Positions 6,951 to 15,008 of a DNA stretch of 64,000 nt are shown in pieces (within the stretch, counting starts at the first letter, position 1; each line of letters opens with the position of its first letter). The stretch comes from Desulfovibrio sp. (GTDB lineage Bacteria; Desulfobacterota; Desulfovibrionia; Desulfovibrionales; Desulfovibrionaceae). Location of the stretch: contig JAITSV010000058.1 of the NCBI GenBank assembly GCA_031287575.1, positions 1 to 64,000 on the forward strand, read 5' to 3'. Both the position numbers and the translations under genes were made by a program. The notes beneath the pieces are model-generated. The model saw nothing but the letters and a program-made list of their open reading frames with translations. It searched no databases and was not told the origin of the DNA.

Positions 6951-8374
6951 ACCTCGACCTTGCCCTGCTTGTTCCCGAGTGCGCCATGCTGCTGCTGGTG
7001 GCCGTGCTGTTCGTGCAGGCACTGTCCGCAGGGCCTGCCTCGGTGGCGGCCCACCGCTGGCTGCCCCTGGGCGCGCTGGCGGTAACGGCCGCATCCGTGG
7101 TGGCCCTCCCCGCCGAAGGTCTGCTGCTGTGGGATGCCTACAAGGTGGACGCCCTCTCGCAGTTCTTCAAGCTGTGCGTGGCGGGCGGCTTCTGCATCGC
7201 CGTGCTCAACGCCACCCGCCAGCCCACGCTGGAGGAAGGCAAACGCGCCGACTACTTCCTGTTCCTGGGGGTATCGGCGTGGGGCCTGATGCTGCTGGCC
7301 TCTTCCGCAGAACTGGTGACCCTGTACCTTGCGCTGGAACTGTCGTCGTACAGCCTGTACGTGCTCATTCCCCTGCGCGGGCGCACCCGCGAGGGGGCGG
7401 AGGCAGGCGTCAAGTACATCCTGTTCGGCGCGGCGGCCACGGCCATTTCGCTGTACGGGCTGTCGTACATCATGGCCGCGCACCAGACCACGTACATCGC
7501 GGCGCTGGCCGCGCGCGACTGGTCGTGGGCGGCAAGTCCCACTGCCGTTGTCGGCCTGTCCCTGTTCCTGTGCGGCATGTTCTACAAGCTGGCCCTGTTT
7601 CCGTTCCACTTCTGGTGCCCCGACGTGTATCAGGGCGCCAGCAACGAAACGGCGGCCTACGTGGCCACCCTGCCCAAGCTGGGCGCGGTGGTGGTGCTGG
7701 TGCGCCTGGCCGCCGTGCTGCACCCCGGCCTGGAAATAACCACGGCCATCGCCTGGCTGGGTGTTCTTTCCATGACCTTCGGCAACCTGTGCGCCCTGGT
7801 GCAGAAGGACGTGAAGCGCATGCTGGGCTTCTCGTCCGTGGCGCACGCGGGCTACGTGACCGTGGGCCTCGTGTCCGGCACGGCAGAGGGCCTTGCCGCC
7901 GCCGCGTTCTACGCGCTGGTGTACGTGGTCATGAACCTGCTGTGCTTCTGGGTGGTGGCCCGCGTGGCCGTGGACGGGCGCAACCTGGCCCTGTCCGACC
8001 TCAACGGGCTGCACCGCAGATCCCCGGTGCTGGCCTTTGCCCTTGCGGTAGGCGCCTTCGCCCTGGTGGGCCTGCCGCCCACGGCGGGCTTCATGGGCAA
8101 GCTGTTCCTGATCACGGCGGCGTGGAACCACGGCTACAACTGGCTGGTCATCGCCCTGGCCCTGAACAGCGCCATCGCCATCTACTACTACCTGTCGCTG
8201 GTGCGCCACGCCTACACCGAGCCTGACGAAAACACCTCGCTGCCCGCGCCCGACCAGAGCGCGTTCAGCCTGGGCGGCGCGGTGGCACTGGCCGCCGCCA
8301 CGCTGGTGCTGGGCATCGTGCCCTCGCCGCTGTTCGAAAAGGCGGTCAAGGCGGGCATGGCCTTGTTTGGGTAG
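6947..8374 (+). CDS. nuoN: NADH-quinone oxidoreductase subunit N
   Basis: This 475-residue antiporter-like subunit is the one that adjoins NuoK/J in the membrane arm. Glu131 in TM5 (LALELSSYSLYVL), Lys214 in TM7 (FYKLALFPFHFWCPDVY) and TM8 GASNETAAYVATLPKLG are typical NuoN motifs. The GTG start lies in a GTGA overlap with nuoM and is preceded by GGAGG. It is the last gene of the operon and is followed by a strong terminator. Confidence 0.94.
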   Translation: MNLDLALLVPECAMLLLVAVLFVQALSAGPASVAAHRWLPLGALAVTAASVVALPAEGLLLWDAYKVDALSQFFKLCVAGGFCIAVLNATRQPTLEEGKRADYFLFLGVSAWGLMLLASSAELVTLYLALELSSYSLYVLIPLRGRTREGAEAGVKYILFGAAATAISLYGLSYIMAAHQTTYIAALAARDWSWAASPTAVVGLSLFLCGMFYKLALFPFHFWCPDVYQGASNETAAYVATLPKLGAVVVLVRLAAVLHPGLEITTAIAWLGVLSMTFGNLCALVQKDVKRMLGFSSVAHAGYVTVGLVSGTAEGLAAAAFYALVYVVMNLLCFWVVARVAVDGRNLALSDLNGLHRRSPVLAFALAVGAFALVGLPPTAGFMGKLFLITAAWNHGYNWLVIALALNSAIAIYYYLSLVRHAYTEPDENTSLPAPDQSAFSLGGAVALAAATLVLGIVPSPLFEKAVKAGMALFG

Positions 8375-8407
8375 AGTTGGAAACAATCCCCTGAAAAAAC
8401 ACCCACG

Positions 8408-8442
8408 CCCCCCGGCCCCGCACGACGGAGCCGGGGGGTTTT
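8408..8442 (+). terminator. Rho-independent terminator of the nuo operon
   Basis: CCCCCCGGC (8408-8416) pairs with GCCGGGGGG (8430-8438), followed by TTTT. It lies 34 bases after the nuoN stop. Confidence 0.85.
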
Positions 8443-8568
8443 ACACGTGCAAAGGCGGTACACGCTCGACAGGCCCCGCAACCTTCCCCTAGCATGGGCG
8501 CATCCGCGCGGGGCACAGCCTCCTCATCTTCTCCATCCCTCGCGCCATACCCCGCCGGAGATTCCGTC

Positions 8569-9789
8569 ATGCCCGGACACGCCCCATCCGCCCTGCTCGG
8601 CGCGGCCATCACGCCCGACCCCGCCAAGGGCCCGCTGCTCGTGGCCCACCTTGGCGGCCCCAAGACCGGCAGCAGCGCCATCCAGGCCTTCTGCGACCAC
8701 AACCGCACCGCCCTGTTCCGCCAGCACGGCATCCTCTACCCCACCCTGAACCCGGACCGCGTGCCCGACGGGGCGCCCCCCGACATCCCCGGCGACCCTG
8801 ACTTCGAATTGCCGCACCACGGGGCGGTCATCATGGGCATGGCGCCCGACGCGCAGGACGAGTACCTGTCCCGCGCGGTGGCCGTCTGCCGGGCCCACGG
8901 CACGGGCATCCTGCTGCTGAGCCTGGAAAACCCGTGCCTGCCCGAATACGCGGCCATGGTGCGCCGCAACGCCGCGCGCCTTGGCCTGCGGGCCGTGGCC
9001 GCGTGCTACGTACGGCGGCAGGACACCTGGATCGAAGATGCCTGGAAGCAATGGGGACTGAAATACGAACAGTTCATCACCGCCGACGACTTCGCCCGCG
9101 CCCTGATGGTTCACGCACTGGACGACCCCTTCTTCCGAGTAGCCACCGCCGTGCTGGAACACCGCTGGCCGGAGGAGTATTGGCCGTTCCTGACTGGCGG
9201 CGACATGGTGGTGCGCCCCTACGAACGTTCGGCGTTGCCCGGCGGCGACGTGGTGGCCGATCTGCTGGGCCTGCTGGGGGTGGCATCCATCGCCCACCTG
9301 CCCCCGCCGCCCGCCACCAACTTCAACACCAACCACGGCTTCACGCCGGAGGCCATCAAGCTGCTGCGCATGGTGCGCCCCATGTTCGACGGGGTGGCCG
9401 ATAACAGTCCCTATGAAATGCTGTACGATGCGCTGCCTCGCACCGCCACCATCCCGTTCCATCATGTGGGCCTGTTGTCGCCCGGCATGCGCGCCACGGT
9501 GCTGGCCCACTACGCCCCGCACAACCGGCGGCTGGCCCTGCGCATGCCCGACGCCCACGACCGGGGTGACGGCATGCTGTTCCGCGAGGAGCCGGACCCG
9601 GACGCGCCGTGGTGGCCCGACCGCGAACTGGCCGCGCAGGAGGTGACCACCATGCTCATGCAGTGCATCAACCGCCAGCACGTGCGGCTGACCTCGCTGC
9701 AAGGACGCATCGAACGGCTGGAACGGCTGGAAAAGAAGGCGCGCAGGAGGCTGGCCGCGCTGGACGGGGGACAGGGTGCGCCGGAGTGA
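8569..9789 (+). CDS. P-loop sulfotransferase-fold protein
   Basis: This 406-residue, probably cytosolic protein has a motif near its N-terminus, VAHLGGPKTGSSAIQAF, that matches the phosphosulfate-binding loop of PAPS-dependent sulfotransferases (the H-x-G-x-x-K-T-G-S/T-S pattern). A family member would move a sulfuryl group from PAPS to a carbohydrate or other acceptor. The acceptor cannot be predicted. The last 35 residues are a basic coiled coil. The ATG at 8569 has GGAG eight bases upstream. The gene stands alone between the nuo terminator and an FmdE-type gene. Related proteins sit in surface polysaccharide loci, but no such genes are adjacent here. Confidence 0.65.
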   Translation: MPGHAPSALLGAAITPDPAKGPLLVAHLGGPKTGSSAIQAFCDHNRTALFRQHGILYPTLNPDRVPDGAPPDIPGDPDFELPHHGAVIMGMAPDAQDEYLSRAVAVCRAHGTGILLLSLENPCLPEYAAMVRRNAARLGLRAVAACYVRRQDTWIEDAWKQWGLKYEQFITADDFARALMVHALDDPFFRVATAVLEHRWPEEYWPFLTGGDMVVRPYERSALPGGDVVADLLGLLGVASIAHLPPPPATNFNTNHGFTPEAIKLLRMVRPMFDGVADNSPYEMLYDALPRTATIPFHHVGLLSPGMRATVLAHYAPHNRRLALRMPDAHDRGDGMLFREEPDPDAPWWPDRELAAQEVTTMLMQCINRQHVRLTSLQGRIERLERLEKKARRRLAALDGGQGAPE

Positions 9790-10112
9790 CACCCCACCGG
9801 GCATCACTTCCGCCCGCACCCCTGCGCGGTGCGGAACGCCGAGGGGCCACCCAAAACAGCGCATGGTGCCAATGTCACGCCAAGTCGCACTTCCGTGACT
9901 GCCACGCCAAAACCTGCTAGTGTCCTGCCGCAGGGCGGGTTTTTTACTGCAACACGCTGGTATTTCGGCAAATAGGCCCACACGACCGCGCGCGGACACG
10001 CACCCGCAACAACGGGATGGCATGCGCGCGAACGCCGTTCGACGCAGGCTTTCCCGGTCGGCTCCCGCCGCCGCGCCGTTCACGCAACCCTTGCCTTCAC
10101 GAGAACCACCAC
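9790..10112. other. Intergenic region upstream of the FmdE-MoCF gene
   Basis: No gene is apparent. CACGCCAA occurs twice (9876-9883 and 9903-9910, 27 bases apart), with GTCAC and GTGAC forming an inverted pair between them. A run of six T follows a weak CCTGCCGCAGG stem near 9930-9950. A promoter is expected here, but I cannot place convincing -35/-10 boxes, and I see no molybdenum-cofactor riboswitch fold. Confidence 0.4.
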
Positions 10113-11756
10113 ATGCTCATCGGTCCGCACACTCACGACGAATTCATGGAAGTGGCGCGCAATTTCCACGGCTACCCGGCCCCCGGTCTGATCATCGGCG
10201 GCTACATGGTAGAGCTGGCCCGCCGGGGCCTGCCGGAAGGCGTGCTGTTCGATGCCATTTCCGAGACCGAACAGTGTCTGCCCGACGCGGTGCAGTTGCT
10301 TACCCCCTGCACGGTGGGCAACGGCTGGCTGCGCATCATGAACTTCGGCATCTATGCGGTGTCCCTGTTCGACAAGCGCACCGGCGAAGGCGTGCGCGTG
10401 CACCTGGACGTGGACAAGATGGGCCCGTGGGGCGAAATCCGCACCTGGTTCCTGAAGCTGAAGCCCAAAAAGGACCAGGACACGCCGCTGTTGCAGGCGC
10501 AGATCAAGGAAGCGGGGCCGGACATCCTGACCGCCCGGCCCATCACCGTGCGGCCCGACAGGCTGGGCCACAAGGGCAAGGGGCTGGTGGGCCGCTGCCC
10601 GCTGTGCGGCGAATACTACCCGGTGTCTTCCGGCGGCATCTGCCGTTCGTGCCAGGGTGAATCGCCCTACCATGCCGGACCCGGCCTGGCCTTCGAGGGC
10701 CAGCCCGCCCTGCGCGCCGTGCCCGTGGCCGAGGCCGTGGGCAAGCGCGCCCTGCACGACATGACCCGCATCGTGCCCGGCGAACACAAGGACGCGGAAT
10801 TCACCGCCGGGCAGGAACTGACCGCCGGGGACATCTGTAGATTGCAACTGATGGGGCGCAACTCCATCTACGTGCAGGACGCCGCCGAATCCGATGACGC
10901 CTGGGTGCACGAGGACGAGGCCGCCAGGACCTTCGCCGCCATGCTGGCGGGCGAGGGCGTGGCCATGCGCGAAGACCCGCGCGAGGGCAAGGCCAACCTT
11001 ACCGCCACCCGCGACGGACTGCTGATGGTGGACACCGACCGGCTGGAACGCTTCAACCTGGTGCCCGACGTGATGTGCGCCACCCGCCAGGGCTACAGCA
11101 TGGTGCTGGCCGGGGCCAAGGTGGCGGGCACGCGGGCCATCCCGCTGTATCTTTCGCGCGAGAATTTCATCAAGGCCACGGCCATGTTGCAGGACGGCCC
11201 GCTGCTTCAGGTGCTGCCCATGCGCGCCGCCAGGATCGGCATCCTGGTTACCGGAACCGAGGTGTTCCAGGGGCTGATCCAGGACAAGTTCGCGCCCATC
11301 ATCACCCAGAAGGCCCAGCGCCTGAACTGCGAGGTGGTGAAGACCGTGTTCGCCCCCGACGACGCGGCCCTGATCACCCAGGGCGTGCGCGACCTGATCG
11401 CCGCCGGGGCGGACCTGGTGGTGACCACCGCCGGGCTGTCCGTGGACCCCGACGACGTGACCCGCAAGGGCCTGCTGGACGCGGGGCTTACCGACATGCT
11501 GTACGGCCTGCCCATGCTGCCCGGCACCATGAGCCTTGTGGGGCGCATCGCCAGCGAACAGGCCCCCCACCCCGTGCAGGTGGTGGGCGTGCCCGCCTGC
11601 GCGCTGTTCTTCAAGACCACCGCGCTGGACATCCTGCTGCCGCGCCTGCTGGCCGGGGTGGAAATCACCCGGCGCGACCTGGCCAAGCTGGGCGACGGCG
11701 GCCTGTGCATGGAATGCAAGAGCTGCACGTATCCGAAGTGCCCGTTCGGCAAGTAG
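10113..11756 (+). CDS. FmdE-like domain fused to a molybdopterin-binding (MoCF) domain
   Basis: This 547-residue protein starts with an FmdE-like domain (about 1-200, ending in a CPLCGEYYPV...CRSC zinc ribbon). A middle region follows, then a MoaB/MoeA-type molybdopterin-binding domain (about 360-530: GILVTGTEVFQG, LVVTTAGLSVDPDDVTRKG, LPMLPGTMSLVG). The tail CMECKSCTYPKCPFG has four Cys. It probably handles molybdenum or tungsten cofactor or delivers it to formate-dehydrogenase-like enzymes. In the FmdE domain the usual HGHxCPG metal motif is HGYPAPG, so two ligands are missing. The start at ATG 10113 is chosen by homology of the N-terminus; the ribosome site is weak. Confidence 0.8.
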   Translation: MLIGPHTHDEFMEVARNFHGYPAPGLIIGGYMVELARRGLPEGVLFDAISETEQCLPDAVQLLTPCTVGNGWLRIMNFGIYAVSLFDKRTGEGVRVHLDVDKMGPWGEIRTWFLKLKPKKDQDTPLLQAQIKEAGPDILTARPITVRPDRLGHKGKGLVGRCPLCGEYYPVSSGGICRSCQGESPYHAGPGLAFEGQPALRAVPVAEAVGKRALHDMTRIVPGEHKDAEFTAGQELTAGDICRLQLMGRNSIYVQDAAESDDAWVHEDEAARTFAAMLAGEGVAMREDPREGKANLTATRDGLLMVDTDRLERFNLVPDVMCATRQGYSMVLAGAKVAGTRAIPLYLSRENFIKATAMLQDGPLLQVLPMRAARIGILVTGTEVFQGLIQDKFAPIITQKAQRLNCEVVKTVFAPDDAALITQGVRDLIAAGADLVVTTAGLSVDPDDVTRKGLLDAGLTDMLYGLPMLPGTMSLVGRIASEQAPHPVQVVGVPACALFFKTTALDILLPRLLAGVEITRRDLAKLGDGGLCMECKSCTYPKCPFGK

Positions 11757-11783
11757 CACCGGACGGCACCTGTACCGAAAGCG

Positions 11784-11816
11784 AAACCGGGGCAGCCAGT
11801 GCTGCCCCGGTTTTTT
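11784..11816 (+). terminator. Rho-independent terminator after the FmdE-MoCF gene
   Basis: AAACCGGGGCAGC (11784-11796) pairs perfectly with GCTGCCCCGGTTT (11801-11813), and six T follow the stem in all. Confidence 0.92.
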
Positions 11817-11935
11817 CATGCTCCGGCCCCGGTCCGCGCCCCCGGCGCCGCCACTGCCCGGTGCAACCCGTCCGCACCGTCCATCCGGCGCATCCCCCAC
11901 TTGACGCGCCGGGCGGGCATCCCGATACTTCCCCC

Positions 11936-12952
11936 ATGAGCCGCACCCCACGCCATGCCGCCGTCCGCTTCTGGCGCGACCCGGACCTGCCCGAGGTGGA
12001 GGTGCGCCGGTCGAGCTACAACGAGGAAACCTTCCGCCGCCACACCCACGCCGCGTATTCCATCGGCATCATGGACGGCGGGGCCGCCTCGTTCATGCTG
12101 GAAGGCGCGCCGCACCGGGCCGTGGCCGGGCAACTGGTGCTCATCGAGCCGGACCGGGTGCACGCCTGCAACCCCGACCGCGACACCTTCTTCGCCTACC
12201 GCATGTTCTACGTGGACCCGCAGTGGCTGGCGGAACTGGCGGTTTGCGCCGAGGGACCGGAAGCCCCCGCCCCTGCCCGTACACAGGCTGAATCATTCGG
12301 ACAGTCCGAATCCGCCGGGCAGGGCGAACCCGGCGCATCCGACATATCTGGCGCCCCCGACGCTTGCGCCAACCCGGCCCCGCTGCCCCGCTTCCGCGCG
12401 CCGGTGGTGGACTGCGCGCAGAGCACGGCCGCGTGGTCGGCCCTGTACGATGCGGTGTCGCGCGGCGGCTCGATGCTGGAAAAGCAGTCGCTGCTGGTAC
12501 AGGCGGCGGAACTGCTGCTGGCCCGCCACTGCCTGCCCGTCACCGGCGCTGGCTCCGCCACGAATCTCACGGACCCCGCCGACGTCCCCCCGCTTGAAAC
12601 CACTGCCATCATCGAGGCGGTGCGCAGCCACCTGCGCGACCATATGGCCGACCCAGTACGCCTGGACGACCTGGCCCGCCTGGCCGGACGCAGCCGCTGC
12701 CACCTGCTGCGCATGTTCCAGCAGGCCACGGGCCTGCCCCCGCACGCCTACCAGACCCAACTACGGATGGAGGCGGCAAAGGGCCTGCTGGCGGCGGGGC
12801 ACGCCATCAGCCATGTGGCGGCGGAAACCGGCTTTTCCGACCAGAGCCACTTCTCGCGCGTGTTCCGCGACCTGACCGGGGCCACCCCCCGCCAGTACCA
12901 GCAGGGTGGGGCCGACGACCGGCAGGCCGGAACAACCACCGCCGACGCCTGA
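11936..12952 (+). CDS. AraC-family transcriptional regulator
   Basis: This 338-residue protein has an N-terminal cupin-type sensing domain (about 10-110, with HTHAAYSIGIMDGG) and a C-terminal double helix-turn-helix (about 225-325: LARLAGRSRCHLLRMFQ and ISHVAAETGFSDQSHFSRVF). The domains are joined by a Ser/Pro/Ala-rich linker of about 60 residues. The linker DNA contains ATTCGGA-CAG-TCCGAAT (12295-12311), the same TTCGGA/TCCGAA word found in the decamer array just after the stop. The inducer is unknown. It may act on the downstream DUF2000 gene or on itself. The ATG at 11936 is the first Met in frame after the terminator, and no clear ribosome site is visible. Confidence 0.85.
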   Translation: MSRTPRHAAVRFWRDPDLPEVEVRRSSYNEETFRRHTHAAYSIGIMDGGAASFMLEGAPHRAVAGQLVLIEPDRVHACNPDRDTFFAYRMFYVDPQWLAELAVCAEGPEAPAPARTQAESFGQSESAGQGEPGASDISGAPDACANPAPLPRFRAPVVDCAQSTAAWSALYDAVSRGGSMLEKQSLLVQAAELLLARHCLPVTGAGSATNLTDPADVPPLETTAIIEAVRSHLRDHMADPVRLDDLARLAGRSRCHLLRMFQQATGLPPHAYQTQLRMEAAKGLLAAGHAISHVAAETGFSDQSHFSRVFRDLTGATPRQYQQGGADDRQAGTTTADA

Positions 12953-12963
12953 CGCCGAATCGC

Positions 12964-13013
12964 CCTGTCCGAACCTGTTCGGACCTGTTCGGACCTGTCC
13001 GGACCTGTCCGGC
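12964..13013. repeat. Five tandem 10-bp repeats (CCTGTTCGGA type)
   Basis: Five decamers start at 12964, 12974, 12984, 12994 and 13004 with unit CCTGT(C/T)CG(A/G)(A/C), and a sixth CCTG begins at 13014. Neighbouring units create TCCGAA-N4-TTCGGA dyads (12968-12983). The array starts 12 bases after the AraC stop, and the units fall on one face of the helix. Confidence 0.85.
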
Positions 13014-13232
13014 CCTGCTGCGCCCCCTTCCTGCCCCCACCGGATTCCACCGCCGCAAAATCCTTCCATACGCCAGTCCCCCCCCGGTGCTAAGCGATGG
13101 TCCGGCGTACCCGCACGCCGTCAACCTTCATCCAGCAACGCGGGATGCCCGCCAGCAGGGGCCTTGGGACACCCAAGCCCCATTGACCATGCCTGCCGGG
13201 CGGCGCATGCCGCACCCCATGGGAGATTGCGC

Positions 13233-13646
13233 ATGAACCTTGATGCCACCAAGTTCGCCATCGTGCTCGACGGCGGCCTGCCGGGCGGCGTGGCCGCCAA
13301 CGCCGCCGCCGTGCTGTCCCTGTCCGTGGGCCGGGCCTTTCCGGAAATCGTCGGCCCCGCCGTCACCGATGGCGACGGCGACGAGCACCCCGGCATTACC
13401 CAGTTGCCCATTCCCGTGCTGCGCGCCGCGCCAGAGGCACTGCCCGAACTGCGCCGCAAGGCTGCCGAACGCGGCCTGTACTGCGTGGGCTTTACCCACA
13501 CGGCCCGCACCGCGCGCAGCTACGATGCCTACACGCAACGCATGGCCGCAACCGCCCACGACGACCTCAGCTTCGTGGGCATCGCCATCGTGGGCGAACG
13601 CAGTGCCGTGGACGGCCTGTGCGGCGCGCTGCCCATGCTGCGCTGA
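13233..13646 (+). CDS. DUF2000 family protein
   Basis: This is a 137-residue soluble protein with family hallmarks: AIVLDGGLPGGVAANAAAVL near the N-terminus, HPGITQLPIPVL in the middle, and TARSYDAYTQRM near the C-terminus. DUF2000 proteins are small alpha/beta proteins related to peptidyl-tRNA hydrolase II folds. No biochemical role is established to my knowledge. GGGAG (13221-13225) precedes the ATG with normal spacing. It follows the AraC regulator in the same direction at a distance of 280 bases, which includes the decamer array. Confidence 0.8.
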   Translation: MNLDATKFAIVLDGGLPGGVAANAAAVLSLSVGRAFPEIVGPAVTDGDGDEHPGITQLPIPVLRAAPEALPELRRKAAERGLYCVGFTHTARTARSYDAYTQRMAATAHDDLSFVGIAIVGERSAVDGLCGALPMLR

Positions 13647-13737
13647 CCGCCCGCATCGCCTCCCGCGCTTGCCGGTACCCGCCAGCCCCTGATCCAACGC
13701 CTCCCCTCGACCATTCCCCCACCCCCGCATACGCCAC

Positions 13738-13763
13738 AAAGGGCCGGACATGTTCCGGCCCTT
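13738..13763. terminator. Hairpin terminator after the DUF2000 gene
   Basis: AAAGGGCCGGA (13738-13748) pairs with TCCGGCCCTTT (13753-13763). The stem ends carry A and T runs, so it could stop transcription from either side. The rest of 13647-13972 holds no gene. Confidence 0.75.
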
Positions 13764-13864
13764 TGTCGTTTCCGCGCCCGCCGCGCGCTCGCCCCCCAAC
13801 GGCCCGCCCAATCATCCAGCACCCGCCGTCGCATCATTCCCGCCCCTCCTCGCCCCTCCTCTTC

Positions 13865-13880
13865 GTAAAGCCGCCTTTAC
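13865..13880. promoter_or_regulatory. GTAAAG-CCGC-CTTTAC inverted repeat ahead of the flagellar genes
   Basis: A perfect 6-bp inverted repeat with a 4-base spacer lies 93 bases before the zinc-finger gene that heads the hook gene run. It may be an operator or part of a flagellar promoter. No clear sigma-54 or sigma-28 consensus could be placed beside it. Confidence 0.4.
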
Positions 13881-13972
13881 ATCTCTTTCCGTCTCTTGAT
13901 GGGCATTTCGTGGTGCCGCATCCGTACATACGGACAACAGGGCCTTCACACCTCAGCACGGAAGTTCAGATC

Positions 13973-14329
13973 ATGAGACAGCAACGGCACCACATGACGG
14001 TGCTCCATTCCATCGAGGAAGGACTGTGCACGGACAATTCTCCATGTCCCGGCGCAAACATGATCGCCTGCTATCTAGAGAAAACGGCCACACCTGCAGA
14101 GCGAAAGCGTCTTGAGTCGCATTTCGCGTCATGCAGGGCATGCAGGGAAGACCTTCTGGAACTGCGCAAGATCCTGAAGGCAGCGGAAGTGAAGACCCCG
14201 TTCGAGGTCGTGGAGGCGGCACTGGCCCTTTCCGGCCTCTCTAATGGGCACGAAACGGAACAGGTCACGGGTCACGGAACGGATCAGGGCACGGAGGACG
14301 GCAATGACCACTATCTCATCCTTGGCTAG
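13973..14329 (+). CDS. Putative zinc-finger (ZAS/zf-HC2-like) anti-sigma-type protein
   Basis: This 118-residue protein has a central motif ACYLEKTATPAERKRLESHF followed by ASCRACREDL. That gives a Cys, then His-x3-Cys-x2-Cys, as in the zinc-binding anti-sigma domain. It has no transmembrane helix, so it would act in the cytoplasm. The C-terminal 30 residues are polar and low in complexity. Its end overlaps flgD by 26 bases, so it is translated with the hook genes. It may bind a sigma factor and couple hook assembly to late gene expression. That partnership is inference. The chosen Met at 13973 could instead be the one seven codons later. Confidence 0.7.
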   Translation: MRQQRHHMTVLHSIEEGLCTDNSPCPGANMIACYLEKTATPAERKRLESHFASCRACREDLLELRKILKAAEVKTPFEVVEAALALSGLSNGHETEQVTGHGTDQGTEDGNDHYLILG

Positions 14330-14975
14330 CTCCACCAGCACGTCTTCGACCACCAGCAGCAGCGGCACCACGCTGGATTCCGACGCCTTTCTGCAACTGC
14401 TCATCGCGGAACTGCAGAACCAGGACCCCACCAACCCCACCGACTCCACCGAGATGATCAACCAGATCGCCTCGTTCTCCACGGTGGAGCAGCTGTCGGC
14501 CCTCAACGACATGGCCACGTCCATCTACGACTCGCTGACGGCCATGAGCCTGAACTCCGCCGTGAGCTTCATCGGGCAGTCCGTGCTGGCCGAAGGCGAC
14601 GACATTTCCAAGACCGACGATTCCACCACCGTGGTCTCCTTCACCCTGGAATCGGACGCGGAAACCCTTACCGCGCACGTCTACGACTCCGACGGCACCA
14701 TCATCAATTCCGTCTCGCTCGGCGCAACGGACAGCGGCACCTACACCTTCAGTTGGGACGGCACCAACTACACCGGCACCGAAGTGGCCAACGGCACCTA
14801 CAGCGTGGTGTTCGAAGCCTACGACGAGGACGGCGACAGCCTGGAAGTCTCCACCATGGTGGCGGGCACGGTCTCCGGCGTTTCGGTGGAGGACGGCACC
14901 ACGGTGCTCACCCTGTCCGATGGCCGCACGGTCAATCTCGAGGACGTCTACAGCGTCGTCTCCTCCGACGCATAA
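14304..14975 (+). CDS. flgD: Flagellar hook assembly (capping) protein FlgD
   Basis: This 223-residue protein has the N-terminal FlgD signature (DAFLQLLIAELQNQDPTNP, then EMINQIASFSTVEQLSALN), which directs export and hook-cap assembly. A Tudor/Fn3-like C-terminal part (about 90-223) contains GTYTFSWDGTNYTGTEVANG. FlgD caps the growing hook and is needed for FlgE polymerisation. CGGAGGA precedes the ATG at 14304, and the gene overlaps the zinc-finger gene. The flgE start follows 33 bases downstream. It is rich in Ser, Thr and Asp like the other export substrates here. Confidence 0.93.
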   Translation: MTTISSLASSTSTSSTTSSSGTTLDSDAFLQLLIAELQNQDPTNPTDSTEMINQIASFSTVEQLSALNDMATSIYDSLTAMSLNSAVSFIGQSVLAEGDDISKTDDSTTVVSFTLESDAETLTAHVYDSDGTIINSVSLGATDSGTYTFSWDGTNYTGTEVANGTYSVVFEAYDEDGDSLEVSTMVAGTVSGVSVEDGTTVLTLSDGRTVNLEDVYSVVSSDA

Positions 14976-15008
14976 CAACCAGCACGCGCACTGTCGCGGG
15001 AGCACGCC

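Noticed and set aside
5265..7094. Minus-strand frame of about 600 codons opposite nuoM
   Set aside because: Same GC-driven artefact. It runs through the MITE-like element and has no motif.
9790..10112. Molybdenum-cofactor riboswitch before the FmdE-MoCF gene
   Set aside because: No conserved multi-stem core could be recognised. Only short direct and inverted repeats are present.
12964..13013. CRISPR or attachment-site array
   Set aside because: Ten-base contiguous units without spacers, and no cas or integrase genes nearby.
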